Part shown: piece by piece, positions 1 through 10,954 of the stretch
Layout of the letters: every line of letters starts with the position of its first letter
Numbering within the stretch: position 1 is the stretch's first letter
Made by a program: the position numbers and the translations under genes
Assembly: GCF_014645815.1 (NCBI RefSeq)
Contig: NZ_BMML01000026.1
Location: 1-64,000 of the forward strand
From: Streptomyces fuscichromogenes
Lineage (GTDB): Bacteria; Actinomycetota; Actinomycetes; Streptomycetales; Streptomycetaceae
Length of the DNA stretch: 64,000 nt
Reading direction: 5' to 3'
Notes under the pieces: generated by a model
Seen by the model: only the letters and a program-made list of their open reading frames with translations
What the model was told of the DNA's origin: nothing
Databases searched by the model: none

Positions 1-285
1 GGAACGGTCGCTTCCTTTGTACTCACCCTCTCGGGCTTTCCTCCGGGCTTCCCTTCGGTGTTTCCAACCTTACCAGATCCGTTTTCCGTTCCGTTTCCGG
101 TCGGAATTCATTTCCGGTGGCCGTTGGAGGGCCTTTGCCTATTTGATTGCCTTCCGGCTTTCTTTCGGCGAGTCCGACTTTATCAGAAGTTCTTGGCCGG
201 TCTGACCGGCCACTCATTTCTGAGTAAATCGGGGGTGGCTTCGATGTTCGGAGAGAACTCTCCGTTATGAAGCAGATCGATTCTA
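1..285 (-). promoter_or_regulatory. leader region of an rRNA (rrn) operon; 16S lies outside the window
   Basis: This AT-richer stretch contains no gene. Read on the minus strand it matches the style of Streptomyces rRNA operon leaders: related motifs TCTGATAAAGTCGG (174-187) and TCTGGTAAGGTTGG (64-77), then a segment ending near position 1 that I recognise as preceding the 16S gene (GAGTACAAAGGAAGC, 9-23). The 16S gene itself would start beyond the left edge. The GATAAA in the first motif could act as the -10 of a third promoter, but no good -35 lies upstream. Recognition is from memory of the family, not alignment. Confidence 0.8.
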
Positions 286-308
286 ACGATCGGCCCTGAA
301 CCTGTCCA
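280..308 (-). promoter_or_regulatory. rrn promoter, second tandem
   Basis: Minus strand: -35-like TGGACA (303-308), 17-nt spacer, -10 TAGAAT (280-285). It lies 47 nt downstream of the first promoter in the same direction, consistent with tandem rrn promoters. Confidence 0.75.
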
Positions 309-326
309 GTTCTAGGCAACTGTTTG

Positions 327-355
327 AATCTACCTCCCCATCCCACCCGTGTCAA
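327..355 (-). promoter_or_regulatory. rrn promoter, upstream (consensus sigma-70/HrdB type)
   Basis: On the minus strand a perfect -35 TTGACA (350-355) is followed, after a 17-nt spacer, by TAGATT (327-332). This is close to ideal for the vegetative sigma factor and fits the multiple tandem promoters usual for Streptomyces rRNA operons. Confidence 0.82.
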
Positions 356-408
356 CGGGTTTTCCGGGGCGAAGAGGAGACTAGCAGCTCACAGGAGGTC
401 TCCGCACA

Positions 409-1416
409 TCAGGCGGCCGTCGGGACGAACGCGCTGCGCTCGGTCTCCTCAAGGTCACCCGTCTCGCCGGCGCGAGCGGCCCTGCCGCCGACGACGAAGA
501 CGTAGAGCAGGAAGACCAGCTCAGCCGCGATCCCGATGCCGATGCGCGCCCAGGTGGGCAGGCCGGAGGGGGTGACGAAGCCTTCGATGGCACCGGAGAC
601 GAACAGGACGAGGGCCAGTCCGATCGCCATGCCCACGGCGGCGCGCCCCTCTTCGGCCAGGGCGGTACGGCGGCTGCGCGGACCCGGGTCGACGAGGGTC
701 CAGCCGAGTCGGAGCCCGGTTCCCGCGGCCACGAAGACCGCGGTGAGTTCCAGCAGTCCGTGCGGCAGAACCAGGCCAAGGAAGGTGTCCAGGCGGCCGG
801 CCGAGGACATCAGGCCGAAGCCGACGGCCAGGTTGAGCATGTTCTCGAAGAGGATCAGGAGGACCGGAAGACCGAGGAAGACGCCCAGGACGAGGCACAT
901 CGCGGCGGCCCTGGCGTTGTTCGTCCACACCTGGGCCGCGAAGGAAGCCGCGGGATGGCTGGAGTAGTAGGTCTCGTACTCACCGCCGGGGCGGGTCAGC
1001 TCGCGGAGCTGGCTGGGGGCCGCGATGGTCGCCTGGACGTCCGGGTGGCTGCCGATCCACCACCCCAGGACGATCGCGACGGCAGTGGAGATCAGCGCGG
1101 TGGGGACCCACCAGTGCCGGGAGCGGTAGACGGCCGCCGGGAATCCCTGCCCCAGGAATCGGGCGACATCGCGCCAGGACGCGCGACGGGTGCCTGTCAC
1201 GGCGGCACGCGCGCGTGCCACGAGTTGGCTGAGACGGCCGGTGAGCTGGGGATCGGGGGCACTGGACTGGATCAGGGAGAGGTGGGTGGCGGTGCGCTGG
1301 TAGAGCGCGACGAGTTCGTCGGCCTCGGTTCCGTTGAGGCGCCGCTGGCGGCGGAGGAGCGCGTCGAGACGGTCCCACTCGGCTCGGTGTGCGGAGACGA
1401 AGACGTCGAGGTCCAT
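409..1416 (-). CDS. stage II sporulation protein M-like (SpoIIM/DUF95) membrane protein
   Basis: 335 aa. The start is the ATG at 1416 (MDLDVFVSAHRAEWDRL), preceded by a GGAG ribosome site; longer upstream readings are implausible. A soluble helical N-terminal part (about 1-100) is followed by five or six hydrophobic segments (for example around VPTALISTAVAIVLGWWIG, MCLVLGVFLGLPVLLILF and IGIGIAAELVFLLYVFVV). This is the layout of the SpoIIM/DUF95 integral membrane family. The founding member works in engulfment in Bacillus; in actinobacteria the family is present with uncertain function. It is divergent from an RDD-family protein 141 bp away, a pairing I recall as common in actinobacteria and possibly functional. 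Confidence 0.85.
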   Translation of the reverse strand: MDLDVFVSAHRAEWDRLDALLRRQRRLNGTEADELVALYQRTATHLSLIQSSAPDPQLTGRLSQLVARARAAVTGTRRASWRDVARFLGQGFPAAVYRSRHWWVPTALISTAVAIVLGWWIGSHPDVQATIAAPSQLRELTRPGGEYETYYSSHPAASFAAQVWTNNARAAAMCLVLGVFLGLPVLLILFENMLNLAVGFGLMSSAGRLDTFLGLVLPHGLLELTAVFVAAGTGLRLGWTLVDPGPRSRRTALAEEGRAAVGMAIGLALVLFVSGAIEGFVTPSGLPTWARIGIGIAAELVFLLYVFVVGGRAARAGETGDLEETERSAFVPTAA

Positions 1417-1557
1417 CGGGTCTGCCTGCTCCTCGGCTGGTCGTCGACTGCCTGTCGTAGCAATGTCGCGGCTGTCAGCTTGTCGTACTGCGGCGCGATC
1501 CGCCCTCAGCTTGGCAGACTTGCTCTGTACAGGGCAGACCAGGGGAAGGCGGCGGGC

Positions 1558-2523
1558 GTGAGTGAGCTGGTGACGGGCGAGGCGGTGGCGCTCGAACTGC
1601 GTCCCGCGAGGCTGCCCAGCAGGGCGCTGGCCGTGCTGCTCGACCTGATCGTGGCCTTCACCGTGTACATCGGTATTTCGATAGGCCTGGCGGCGGCCAC
1701 GGCCTCGCTCGACGACGCCGCGCAGATCGCCCTGACGATCGCGGCCTTTCTGCTGGTGCTGGTCGGTGCGCCGATCGCGGTGGAGACGCTGAGCCACGGG
1801 CGCTCGCTCGGGAAGATGGCGTGCGGACTGCGGGTCGTGCGGGACGACGGCGGGCCCATCCGGTTCCGGCATGCGCTGGTGCGGGGGGCTCTCGGCGTGG
1901 TCGAGATTCTGATGACGTTCGGGGTCGTCGCCTGTATCGCCTCGCTGGTCTCGGCGCGTGGGCGGCGGCTGGGGGATGTGTTCGCGGGGACCCTGGTCGT
2001 ACGGGAGCGGGTGCCCGTCGGGCCGGCCCGTTTCGTTCCGCCGCCTCCGCCCTGGCTGGCGGGACGGTTCGCCGGGCTGGACCTGTCGGCCGTTCCGGAC
2101 GCGCTGTGGCTCGGGGTCCGGCAGTACCTGACGCGGATGCAGCAGCTCGATCCGCAGGTGTCGTGGGCGATGGCCGTACAGCTGGCGGGTGATCTCGCGG
2201 CCCGGACGGGGACTCCGGCGCCTCCGGACATTCCGCCGGCCGCGTATCTGGCGGCGGTGGTGCAGGAGCGGCAGGCCCGCGAAGCCCGGCGGGCCTTCGC
2301 CGGCCAGGTGCCTCCGTCCCCCGGTGTCACTGACGCGTACGCGCCTCCGGCACCCGGTGCGCCCCCTGCCGCTGCTCCGGTGCCTGCGCCTGTCCCCGCA
2401 CCCTTGCCTGCGCCTTTGCCTGTCCCATCCCCAGCGCCAGCCCCAGCGCCGTCGGCTGTGCCCGTCGTCCCTCCCGCGGCGGCGGCCGAGCGGCCCGCCA
2501 CCGGGTTCGTGCCACCGGCCTAG
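1558..2523 (+). CDS. RDD family membrane protein with Pro/Ala-rich C-terminal tail
   Basis: 321 aa. The GTG start at 1558 has AGGGGAAGG upstream. The RDD domain covers about 15-160: an N-terminal Arg in LPSRALAVLLDL, an Asp within the first membrane helix, and SLGKMACGLRVVRDDG between helices, followed by a third hydrophobic segment. A cytoplasmic stretch (about 170-265) follows, then a low-complexity Pro/Ala tail (about 265-321) with PAP/PVP repeats. RDD proteins are small transporters or membrane accessories; no substrate can be read here. It is divergent from the SpoIIM-like gene and probably shares its promoter region. Confidence 0.85.
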   Translation: MSELVTGEAVALELRPARLPSRALAVLLDLIVAFTVYIGISIGLAAATASLDDAAQIALTIAAFLLVLVGAPIAVETLSHGRSLGKMACGLRVVRDDGGPIRFRHALVRGALGVVEILMTFGVVACIASLVSARGRRLGDVFAGTLVVRERVPVGPARFVPPPPPWLAGRFAGLDLSAVPDALWLGVRQYLTRMQQLDPQVSWAMAVQLAGDLAARTGTPAPPDIPPAAYLAAVVQERQAREARRAFAGQVPPSPGVTDAYAPPAPGAPPAAAPVPAPVPAPLPAPLPVPSPAPAPAPSAVPVVPPAAAAERPATGFVPPA

Positions 2524-2550
2524 GCGCGGTCCGGTCTGCCCGCCCGTTGT

Positions 2551-3225
2551 TCAGTCGTCGGAGCGGTCGTCGGAGCGGTCGTCGTGCCGGTCGTCGGCAT
2601 GGTCGTCGGGGTCCGTGAAGACCGACGGCGGTGACTTCAGGTCCTCCAGCTCGATTCCGGGGGCTGCCAGGACCACGTCGCCGGCGAGGTGCACGGAGTG
2701 CTGTTCGCCCGTGTCCAGGGCTGTGACCTGGTATTCGTCCACGGTCAGAGGGCCGTTGTCAGTGGCGTGTGCTTCTCTTTTCAGCAGGGCCCAGGACTGG
2801 TCCACGGTGCGTGGGGCGAGGACCGGGTCCGTGAAGGCCACGAGGCGTACGCGGGTCCCGGCGGCGGAAGGGGTGAGGCGCAGCAGACGAGCGGTGGCGA
2901 CCAGGAACGCGGGGGACGTGCCGGTGAAGGCGTGGGCGCGCACATTGCCTTCGGTGGCATGGGTGCCGGTGGGATCCGTACGGACCCAGGTGACGCCGTC
3001 GAGGGCGGCGCCACGTACCTGCCAGCCGCCGGCGTGGAGTTCGAGGCGGATGGGGCGGCCGAGGTCGTCGAGCGCGAGATCGACCGAGCCGTGGTGGTCG
3101 CCGGAGGGGGTGGTCACCTGGGAGACGTAGCGCCAGCCGGAGGGGCCGGGGGCGCACTGGAAGTGTTCTTCGCCGAGGGGGGTGTGATCGTGCGGATCGT
3201 GGAGCGAATAGCGGCCGCGGGGCAT
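2551..3225 (-). CDS. conserved hypothetical protein
   Basis: 224 aa, no signal peptide or membrane segment. The sequence begins MPRGRYSLHDPHD and looks like a beta-rich soluble protein with alternating short hydrophobic strands (for example RPIRLELHAGGWQVRG). It ends in a charged Asp/Arg/His tail built from repeated DDRSD units, encoded by a short tandem repeat at about 2551-2600. It lies downstream of ahcY in the same direction but beyond a strong hairpin, so co-transcription is doubtful. I do not recognise a functional family. Confidence 0.7.
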   Translation of the reverse strand: MPRGRYSLHDPHDHTPLGEEHFQCAPGPSGWRYVSQVTTPSGDHHGSVDLALDDLGRPIRLELHAGGWQVRGAALDGVTWVRTDPTGTHATEGNVRAHAFTGTSPAFLVATARLLRLTPSAAGTRVRLVAFTDPVLAPRTVDQSWALLKREAHATDNGPLTVDEYQVTALDTGEQHSVHLAGDVVLAAPGIELEDLKSPPSVFTDPDDHADDRHDDRSDDRSDD

Positions 3226-3314
3226 GGGGGTCCTGGGGCTTGACGGGGGTGTGGGTCCGGCGCTCGGACCTGCGGTACGGCGGCGCGGGCGGTCGACGGG
3301 CCACGCCGGCCAAA

Positions 3315-3353
3315 GGGACAGGCCCCCGGCACGGGGGTGCGGGGGCCTGTCCC
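3315..3353 (-). terminator. hairpin terminator downstream of ahcY
   Basis: Perfect 13-bp inverted repeat: GGGACAGGCCCCC (3315-3327) and GGGGGCCTGTCCC (3341-3353) around a 13-nt loop, 20 bp past the ahcY stop. On the minus strand a short TTTGG follows. Strong GC hairpins with poor T-tracts are the usual Streptomyces terminators. Confidence 0.7.
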
Positions 3354-3372
3354 GGCGGACCGGAGTTCGGAC

Positions 3373-5070
<1,698 letters not shown>

Positions 5071-5110
5071 TCACGCCGTTCGAGGGGGTGAGGGGTGGCC
5101 GACGGGGGAT

Positions 5111-6091
5111 TCAGTGGTCGGCGGGGTGCGGGGTCGGGCCGCCCGGGGTGGCTGCCGGGTCGGGGCCCTTGGCGGCCTCCGCCTCGCTGTAGATGTCGGG
5201 TTCCAGGTAGATCACGCGGGTGATGGGGACCGCGGTGCGGATGCGGGCCTCGGCGGCGTTGATGGCCTTGGCGACCTCGGCGGCCGTGTCGTCGTGCTGG
5301 ACGGCGATCTTGGCGGCGACGAGGAGCTCCTCGGGGCCGAGGTGGAGGGTGCGCATGTGGATGATGCCGGTGACCGTGTCTCCGTCGACGATCGCGGCCT
5401 CGATCTTCTTGACCTCCTCGACGCCCGCGGCCTCGCCGAGCAGGAGGGACTTGGTCTCGGCGGCGAGGACGAGGGCGATCAGGACGAGCAGGACACCGAT
5501 GCAGACCGTGCCGATGCCGTCCCAGACGCCGTCGCCGGTGAGCAGGGCGAGGCCGACACCGCCCAGGGCGAGGACGAGGCCGATGAGGGCGCCGAAGTCC
5601 TCAAGGAGGACGACCGGCAGTTCCGGGGCCTTGGCTCGGCGGATGAACTGTGACCAGGACAGCTTGCCGCGCAGCTCGTTGGACTCCTTGATGGCCGTGC
5701 GGAACGAGAAGCCCTCGGCGATGATCGCGAAGAGCAGCACGCCGACCGGCCAGTACCAGTGCTCGACCTGGTGCGGGTGGCTGATCTTCTCGTAGCCCTC
5801 GTAGATGGCGAACATGCCGCCGACCGAGAAGAGCACGATGGAGACGAGGAAGGCGTAGATGTACCGCTCGCGGCCGTAGCCGAAGGGGTGTTGCGGGGTC
5901 GCCTCGCGCTGGGCCTTCTTGCCGCCGATGAGCAGCAGGAACTGGTTGCCGGAGTCGGCGAGCGAGTGGACGCCCTCGGCGAGCATCGACGAGGAGCCGC
6001 TGAACGCGAACGCCACGAACTTCGATACCGCGATCGCGAGGTTGGCGCCGAGTGCCGCCACGATCGCCCTGGTGCCGCCTGACGCGCTCAT
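5111..6091 (-). CDS. cation diffusion facilitator (CDF) family transporter
   Basis: 326 aa. Six predicted membrane helices and a C-terminal cytoplasmic domain. The helix-II metal motif is present as HSLADSGNQ (H and D of HxxxD), and the second Asp pair expected in helix V is at VLLEDFGALIG. CDF proteins export divalent cations (Zn, Fe, Co, Mn) using the proton gradient; the metal cannot be told from sequence. It lies downstream of manA in the same direction, with 140 bp between the genes containing a short tandem repeat. I recall this neighbour relationship as conserved in Streptomyces. Confidence 0.88.
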   Translation of the reverse strand: MSASGGTRAIVAALGANLAIAVSKFVAFAFSGSSSMLAEGVHSLADSGNQFLLLIGGKKAQREATPQHPFGYGRERYIYAFLVSIVLFSVGGMFAIYEGYEKISHPHQVEHWYWPVGVLLFAIIAEGFSFRTAIKESNELRGKLSWSQFIRRAKAPELPVVLLEDFGALIGLVLALGGVGLALLTGDGVWDGIGTVCIGVLLVLIALVLAAETKSLLLGEAAGVEEVKKIEAAIVDGDTVTGIIHMRTLHLGPEELLVAAKIAVQHDDTAAEVAKAINAAEARIRTAVPITRVIYLEPDIYSEAEAAKGPDPAATPGGPTPHPADH

Positions 6092-6117
6092 GAGTTCGCG
6101 TGGTCCCTTCTCGTTCT

Positions 6118-6161
6118 CGTCTTCGCCGGTACCCGTCTTCGCCGGTACTCGTCCTCACCGG
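6118..6161. repeat. short tandem repeat (16-nt unit, about 2.7 copies)
   Basis: CGTCTTCGCCGGTAC occurs at 6118-6132 and 6134-6148 with one base between, then a degenerate third copy (CGTCCTCACCGG, 6150-6161). It lies in the gap between the manA stop and the CDF start. Confidence 0.7.
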
Positions 6162-6231
6162 CAGGCGTCTTTGCCCGTGCTTTGCCGGTGGGCCATTCTT
6201 GCAGCCCCTCAGCGAGAGATCCGGGCCGCCC

Positions 6232-7383
6232 TCAGACGATCACCGTGGCACGGAAGAGCGTGCCCGCGCCCGACGCCTCCGCCTTCTCGCCCGCCGGGAC
6301 GAACACCGACGCGCCGGCGGTCAGGTCGTACGCGCCGACGCGGACCGTACCGGCCGTGCAGAGCAGGATCTGCGGGGTGGGGACGGTCAGGTCGTGGGCT
6401 GCGGTGCCCTCGGGCAGGACGTACCGGGAGAGCCGGAACTCGTCGATCGGCGTCTCGTAGACCTCCTCGCCGTCCGGGGCCGCCTCGGGGCGCAGCACGC
6501 CCGCGTCGCCCGCCTCGAAGCGGACGATACGCAGGAGTTCGGGGACGTCGACGTGCTTGGGGGTCAGGCCGCAGCGCAGGACGTTGTCGGAGTTGGCCAT
6601 GATCTCGACGCCGAGGCCGTTGAGGTAGGCGTGCGGGATGCCGGCGCCGAGGAAGAGGGCTTCGCCGGGCTGCAGGCGGACGTGGTTGAGGAGCATGGCG
6701 GCGATCACGCCGGGGTCGCCCGGGTAGTGGTGGGCGATGTCGGCGTAGGGCGCGTAGTCGCCGCCGAGGCGGGTGCAGGCGGCCGTGGCCTCGGCGACCG
6801 TGTGGGCCATCTCCTCGCGGTCGGCGGCGAGGATCGCGGTGAGTACCTCGCGCAGGGCCGCGTCCTCGGGGCGGGCGCGCAGCAGGTCGACGTACGGCTT
6901 GAGGGAGTCGACGCCGAGGCCGTCGAGGAGTTCGGCCGTCCGCTCCGGGTCGCGGAAGCCGCACAGGCCGTCGAACTCGGTGAGCGCGCAGATCAGTTCG
7001 GGCTTGTGGTTGGCGTCCTTGTAGTTGCGGTCCGGGGCGTCGACCGGGATGCCGCGCCGTTCCTCGTCCTCGTATCCCTCCCTGGCCTGCTCCAGGTCGG
7101 GGTGCACCTGGAGGGAGAGCGGGGCGCCGGCGGCGAGGATCTTGAGCAGGAAGGGCAGGCGCGGGCCGAACCTGGCCACGGCCGCCTCGCCCAGTTCGGC
7201 CTTCGGGTCCGCGTCGATGACCTCGACGAGGGTGCCGCGCGCGGTGCGCGAGGGGGCGCCCGGGTGGGCGCCCATCCACATCTCCGCCTGCGGCTCGCCG
7301 CTCGGCTCGACCCCGAGGAGCTTCGGGATGGCGGTCGGGGAACCCCAGGCGTAGGGGCGGACGGTGTTGTCGAGGCGGTCCAT
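6232..7383 (-). CDS. manA: mannose-6-phosphate isomerase, class I
   Basis: 383 aa, start ATG 7383 (MDRLDNTVRPYAWGS). It interconverts fructose-6-phosphate and mannose-6-phosphate, the entry into GDP-mannose synthesis. The cupin zinc site is recognisable: SLQVHPDLEQ supplies Gln and His, ELICALTEF supplies Glu, and the metal/active-site segment GAGIPHAYLNGLGVEIMANS supplies a further His. The family signature NVLRCGLTPKHVDVPEL is complete. With phosphomannomutase (9155-10522) and the GDP-mannose pyrophosphorylase-like gene (22658-23740) it completes the route to GDP-mannose. Confidence 0.96.
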   Translation of the reverse strand: MDRLDNTVRPYAWGSPTAIPKLLGVEPSGEPQAEMWMGAHPGAPSRTARGTLVEVIDADPKAELGEAAVARFGPRLPFLLKILAAGAPLSLQVHPDLEQAREGYEDEERRGIPVDAPDRNYKDANHKPELICALTEFDGLCGFRDPERTAELLDGLGVDSLKPYVDLLRARPEDAALREVLTAILAADREEMAHTVAEATAACTRLGGDYAPYADIAHHYPGDPGVIAAMLLNHVRLQPGEALFLGAGIPHAYLNGLGVEIMANSDNVLRCGLTPKHVDVPELLRIVRFEAGDAGVLRPEAAPDGEEVYETPIDEFRLSRYVLPEGTAAHDLTVPTPQILLCTAGTVRVGAYDLTAGASVFVPAGEKAEASGAGTLFRATVIV

Positions 7384-7537
7384 GACTTCTCTCTGCCGGT
7401 TCTCTGTGCGTACGGAGGTGGGCGTGGGCAACGGCGTGACACGGCTCACGTGTTCACCGTGTGCCTCCCCACCGGTTCGCCTTCGGTACGACCCTCAGGG
7501 CGTCCTTCGTACGACGGGACCGGTGCCGGTGTCCACC

Positions 7538-8665
7538 TCAGGCCCTCGAAGCGAGCGTCAGGTAAACGGCGGCGAAATCCGTGACGGCGATCAGTTCCGC
7601 CAGGGTCTCCAGCTCGTCGCCCTCCTCGGGCTCCAGTTCGCTGATCGGAGTGTCGTGGCCGAGGGCGAGGTCGCGGGCGGCGGGGGCGGCGGTGAGGCCG
7701 CCGATGGGGCGGTCGCGGAGCAGCACCACGCGTGCGTGCAGCGCGGGCGGCTCGTTCACGCGGTCGCGGAAGAAGTCGTCGGGGTCGGCGCTGGCGGCGA
7801 GCGGGCCGGCGAGCAGGGCGGTGTGGGCCGCCAGGGCCTCGGGGAGTTCGGCGGCCAGGGCGGGGCGGCCGGCCAGCTCGGCGAGGGCGGCGGCGAAGCG
7901 GCGGCCGGCGGGGCCTGCTGATTCGCCCTCCGTCCAGACCACGGGGAGCGCGTCGGCGAGTTCCGAGGCGAGGGTCTTGGCCGGGTTGCTGTAGGTCACG
8001 ATGGCCGGGCCGCAGCGCTCGGCGACGTGGTCGAGGCGGTCGGCGACCTTCTCCAGGGCGTCCGGCGGGGCGGTGACCAGGCCGATGCGGTCGAGGAGCG
8101 TGAGCAGTGGGGTGAGCAGCGCCCACAGCACGCCCGGGGAGGAGCCGGCGAGCGGCTCGCCGTGGTCGTACGGGGCGGTCGCCATCGGCATGAACAGGCC
8201 GTGGGCGCCGGCCACCGCCTCGGCGAGCGGGGTGCCGGCGGGGGCCACGGCGGCGACGGAGCAGCCGCGCCGGTAGGCCTGGTCGGCGAGGAGGGAGAGG
8301 CTGGGTTCGGTGCCGTCCGGGGTGGCGATCAGCAGCAGGTCGACGGAGCCGGCCCAGCCGGGGAGCTCCCAGCGCAGGGCGCCGGCGGCCGGGGCGACGC
8401 CGGTGGGGGCCAGGCGGGTGACGGGGCTGCCGGGGCCGGCCAGGGTGCCGAGGAGGTCGGCGGCGTGGGTGGCGGCGACGCCGGGGCCGGCGATCAGGAC
8501 GGCACGCGGGCGGCCGTCCGGTTTCAGCTCCTGGACACCGGCCTCGGTGGCCTGCCGGGCTGCCGTACGGACGCGGGCACCGGCCTCGGCCGCGCCGCGC
8601 AGCAGGCCTCGGCGGTCTGCCGCCGCGAGCTCCTCCGGGGTGTCGAGCAGCGATTCGTCGAGCAT
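7538..8665 (-). CDS. SIS-domain phosphosugar isomerase-like protein (bifunctional PGI/PMI-like)
   Basis: 375 aa, start ATG 8665 (MLDESLLDTPEELAAADRRG). The double-SIS fold of bifunctional glucose/mannose-6-phosphate isomerases of actinobacteria and archaea is suggested by RPRAVLIAGPGVAATHAADLL, the nucleotide-like GSVDLLLIATPDGTEPSL, and a C-terminal half (PAIVTYSNPAKTLASELADA). The chain is of usual length for the TobH-like/SIS group found next to manA and manB. Catalysis is not certain, because this group often departs from the classical active-site residues. It lies in the leftward run Trm112 - SIS - manA, 55 bp after the Trm112-like gene. Confidence 0.75.
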   Translation of the reverse strand: MLDESLLDTPEELAAADRRGLLRGAAEAGARVRTAARQATEAGVQELKPDGRPRAVLIAGPGVAATHAADLLGTLAGPGSPVTRLAPTGVAPAAGALRWELPGWAGSVDLLLIATPDGTEPSLSLLADQAYRRGCSVAAVAPAGTPLAEAVAGAHGLFMPMATAPYDHGEPLAGSSPGVLWALLTPLLTLLDRIGLVTAPPDALEKVADRLDHVAERCGPAIVTYSNPAKTLASELADALPVVWTEGESAGPAGRRFAAALAELAGRPALAAELPEALAAHTALLAGPLAASADPDDFFRDRVNEPPALHARVVLLRDRPIGGLTAAPAARDLALGHDTPISELEPEEGDELETLAELIAVTDFAAVYLTLASRA

Positions 8666-8720
8666 GGAGCGGCCTCCGGTTGCCGGGGTCCTGTGGTCTG
8701 GCGGTTGTGGGGTCCGCTGG

Positions 8721-8891
8721 CTACGCCGGGCGGCGGGCCTCGTCGACGAGGAGGACGGGGATGTCGTCGCGGACGGGGTACGCCAGGCCGCAGTCCTGGC
8801 CGGTGCAGATCAGCTCGGTGTCCTGCTCCTTGAGGGGGGCGTGGCAGGCCGGGCAGGCGAGGATCTCCAGGAGGCCGGCTTCGAGCGGCAT
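8721..8891 (-). CDS. Trm112 family zinc-ribbon protein
   Basis: 56 aa, start ATG 8891 ([20 protein letters not shown]). Two Cys pairs form the zinc ribbon: CPAC (13-16) and CTGQDC (29-34), with the [10 protein letters not shown] end typical of the family. In eukaryotes and archaea Trm112 activates methyltransferases; in actinobacteria small Trm112-like proteins are found beside phosphomannomutase genes and their role is unknown. It lies between manB and the SIS gene, all in one direction. Confidence 0.9.
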   Translation of the reverse strand: MPLEAGLLEILACPACHAPLKEQDTELICTGQDCGLAYPVRDDIPVLLVDEARRPA

Positions 8892-9154
8892 GGGGGTTCC
8901 CTTCGGGGGTGGGTGTTCGCGTGCGGTCAGGTTACCGCCGGTGGGGTGGGTCGGGCTGACCGCCCGTGACCGGTGACCGTCCGCCGGGGTGACCGTCCAG
9001 GGGGCTCCGCCCCCTGGACCCCCGAGGCCCTCGCCCACCCACCACCCGACTCGGTGAGTTGAGAAGCGAGGGCGGGGCGAGGCCACTCGGTCGGTCGAGA
9101 GGAGCCAGGGGTACGAGGTGACTCGGTCGGGAGCGTCGGGAGGCCGGAGCGGCG

Positions 9155-10522
9155 TCAGGCCCTGATGATGGCCAGGACCTCGTCGCGGATCTTCGTCATC
9201 GTCGTCTCGTCCCTTGCCTCCGCGTTCAGGCGCAGCAGCGGTTCCGTGTTGGAGGGGCGGACGTTGAACCACCAGTCGGCGGCGGTGACGGTGAGGCCGT
9301 CGAGGTCGTCCAGGGTGACGTCGTCCCGGTCTCCGTAGGCCGCGCGGATCGCCGCGATGCTGGCCTGCTGGTCGGCGACCGTGGAGTTGATCTCGCCGGA
9401 GCCGGTGTAGCGGTCGTACTGGTCGACGAGGGAGGAGAGGGGGGCGGACTGGCCGCCGAGGGCCGCGAGGACGTGCAGGGCGGCCAGCATGCCCGTGTCG
9501 GCGTTCCAGAAGTCCTTGAAGTAGTAGTGGGCCGAGTGCTCGCCGCCGAAGATCGCGCCGGACGTCGCCATCTCGGCCTTGATGAAGGAGTGGCCGACGC
9601 GGGTGCGGACGGGGGTGCCGCCGTTCTCCCGGACCACCTCGGGGACGGTCCAGGACGTGATCAGGTTGTGGATGACCGTGCCCTTGCCGCCGTTCTTCGC
9701 CAGCTCGCGTGCGGCCACCAGCGCGGTGATCGCCGAGGGGGAGACCGGCTCGCCGCGCTCGTCCACGACGAAGCAGCGGTCGGCGTCGCCGTCGAAGGCC
9801 AGCCCGAGGTCGGCGGACTCGGCGCGCACGCGCTGCTGGAGGTCGACGATGTTGGCGGGGTCGAGCGGGTTGGCCTCGTGGTTCGGGAAGGTGCCGTCCA
9901 GCTCGAAGTACATCGGGACCAGCGTCAGCGGCAGGCCCTCGAAGACCGTCGGGACCGTGTGGCCGCCCATGCCGTTGCCCGCGTCGACCACGACCTTCAG
10001 CGGGCGGACGGAGGTGAGGTCCACGAGCGAACGCAGGTAGGCCGCGTAGTCCGACAGCGTGTCGCGGGAGGTGATGGTCCCCGGCGTGGCGGCCGGCTCG
10101 GGGGCGCCCTCCCGGGACCAGCGCTCCGCCAGCTCGCGGATCTCCGACAGGCCCGTGTCCTGGCCCACCGGCGCGGCTCCCGCGCGGCACATCTTGATGC
10201 CGTTGTACTGCGCCGGGTTGTGCGAGGCGGTGAACATCGCGCCGGGCAGGCCGAGGGCGCCCGAGGCGTAGTACAGCTGGTCGGTCGAGCACAGGCCGAT
10301 CTCGGTGACGTCGACGCCACGGGCCGCGGCACCGCGCGCGAAGGCGCGGGACAGGCCGGGCGAGGACGGCCGCATGTCGTGGCCGACGACGATCGCCGCG
10401 GCGCCGGTCACCTGCACGAACGCGGCGCCGAACAGCTCGGCGAGCGCCTCGTCCCACTGGTCCGGAACCACCCCGCGCACGTCGTACGCCTTCACGATCT
10501 GCGACAGATCAGCAACAGCCAC
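9155..10522 (-). CDS. manB: phosphomannomutase/phosphoglucomutase
   Basis: 455 aa. The GTG start at 10522 has a perfect AGGAGG eight bases upstream. It interconverts mannose-6-phosphate and mannose-1-phosphate (or the glucose equivalents). All four family motifs are present: the phosphoserine loop [15 protein letters not shown], the metal loop [12 protein letters not shown], the sugar-binding loop [14 protein letters not shown], and the C-terminal phosphate loop [18 protein letters not shown] 263-bp gap separates it from the Trm112 gene. The symbol follows common Streptomyces usage. Confidence 0.95.
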   Translation of the reverse strand: MAVADLSQIVKAYDVRGVVPDQWDEALAELFGAAFVQVTGAAAIVVGHDMRPSSPGLSRAFARGAAARGVDVTEIGLCSTDQLYYASGALGLPGAMFTASHNPAQYNGIKMCRAGAAPVGQDTGLSEIRELAERWSREGAPEPAATPGTITSRDTLSDYAAYLRSLVDLTSVRPLKVVVDAGNGMGGHTVPTVFEGLPLTLVPMYFELDGTFPNHEANPLDPANIVDLQQRVRAESADLGLAFDGDADRCFVVDERGEPVSPSAITALVAARELAKNGGKGTVIHNLITSWTVPEVVRENGGTPVRTRVGHSFIKAEMATSGAIFGGEHSAHYYFKDFWNADTGMLAALHVLAALGGQSAPLSSLVDQYDRYTGSGEINSTVADQQASIAAIRAAYGDRDDVTLDDLDGLTVTAADWWFNVRPSNTEPLLRLNAEARDETTMTKIRDEVLAIIRA

Positions 10523-10954
10523 TGGCCAACCCTCCTGAAATCCTCTCGGTCGCCCCAAACTACCTGCCCCCGGTAAGGGGCCGATGCGGGATCCCCCGGT
10601 GGATCACCCGGTGGGTCCCCCCGCCGACTCCTCGCTGTGATCTGCGGCGATCCGGCTCGGACGCGGGGCGGCCGAGTCCGTCGCGCTGTGATGCCGTCAG
10701 GGGGACGGGGAGATGTTCGGCCGGGTGCGGAGATTTCCTCCGACCGGTTCGGCCGTCTGGTTGACGATGTCCGGGAAGGGACGGTCGCGGACCGGTCGTG
10801 GACCGGTCGTGGACCCGGTTCGCCATCGCCAGTGGTCAGTCCTCGACCGGTGGGATCCGGACGTTCGAGAGGGCCGCGACGAGTGGTTCTCCGCCGGCGG
10901 TCGGGCGTGCGGCGTGCGCCGCGGGAAGCGCCAGGGACAGGGGGCGGTGAGACG
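10523..10954. other. 432-bp gap with no convincing gene; short GC-rich direct repeats
   Basis: Between manB and the DUF3499 gene. It contains short direct repeats (GGACCGGTCGT twice near 10790-10811, and GGATC/CCCGGTGG repeats near 10590-10620). Open frames exist on both strands but lack ribosome sites and a Streptomyces codon pattern. It probably holds the manB promoter; no strong -35/-10 pair was found. Confidence 0.5.

Noticed and set aside
1506-2501. 331-codon minus-strand frame opposite the RDD gene
   Set aside because: Gly/Ala/Thr/Ser/Arg shadow translation; the RDD frame on the other strand is clearly coding.
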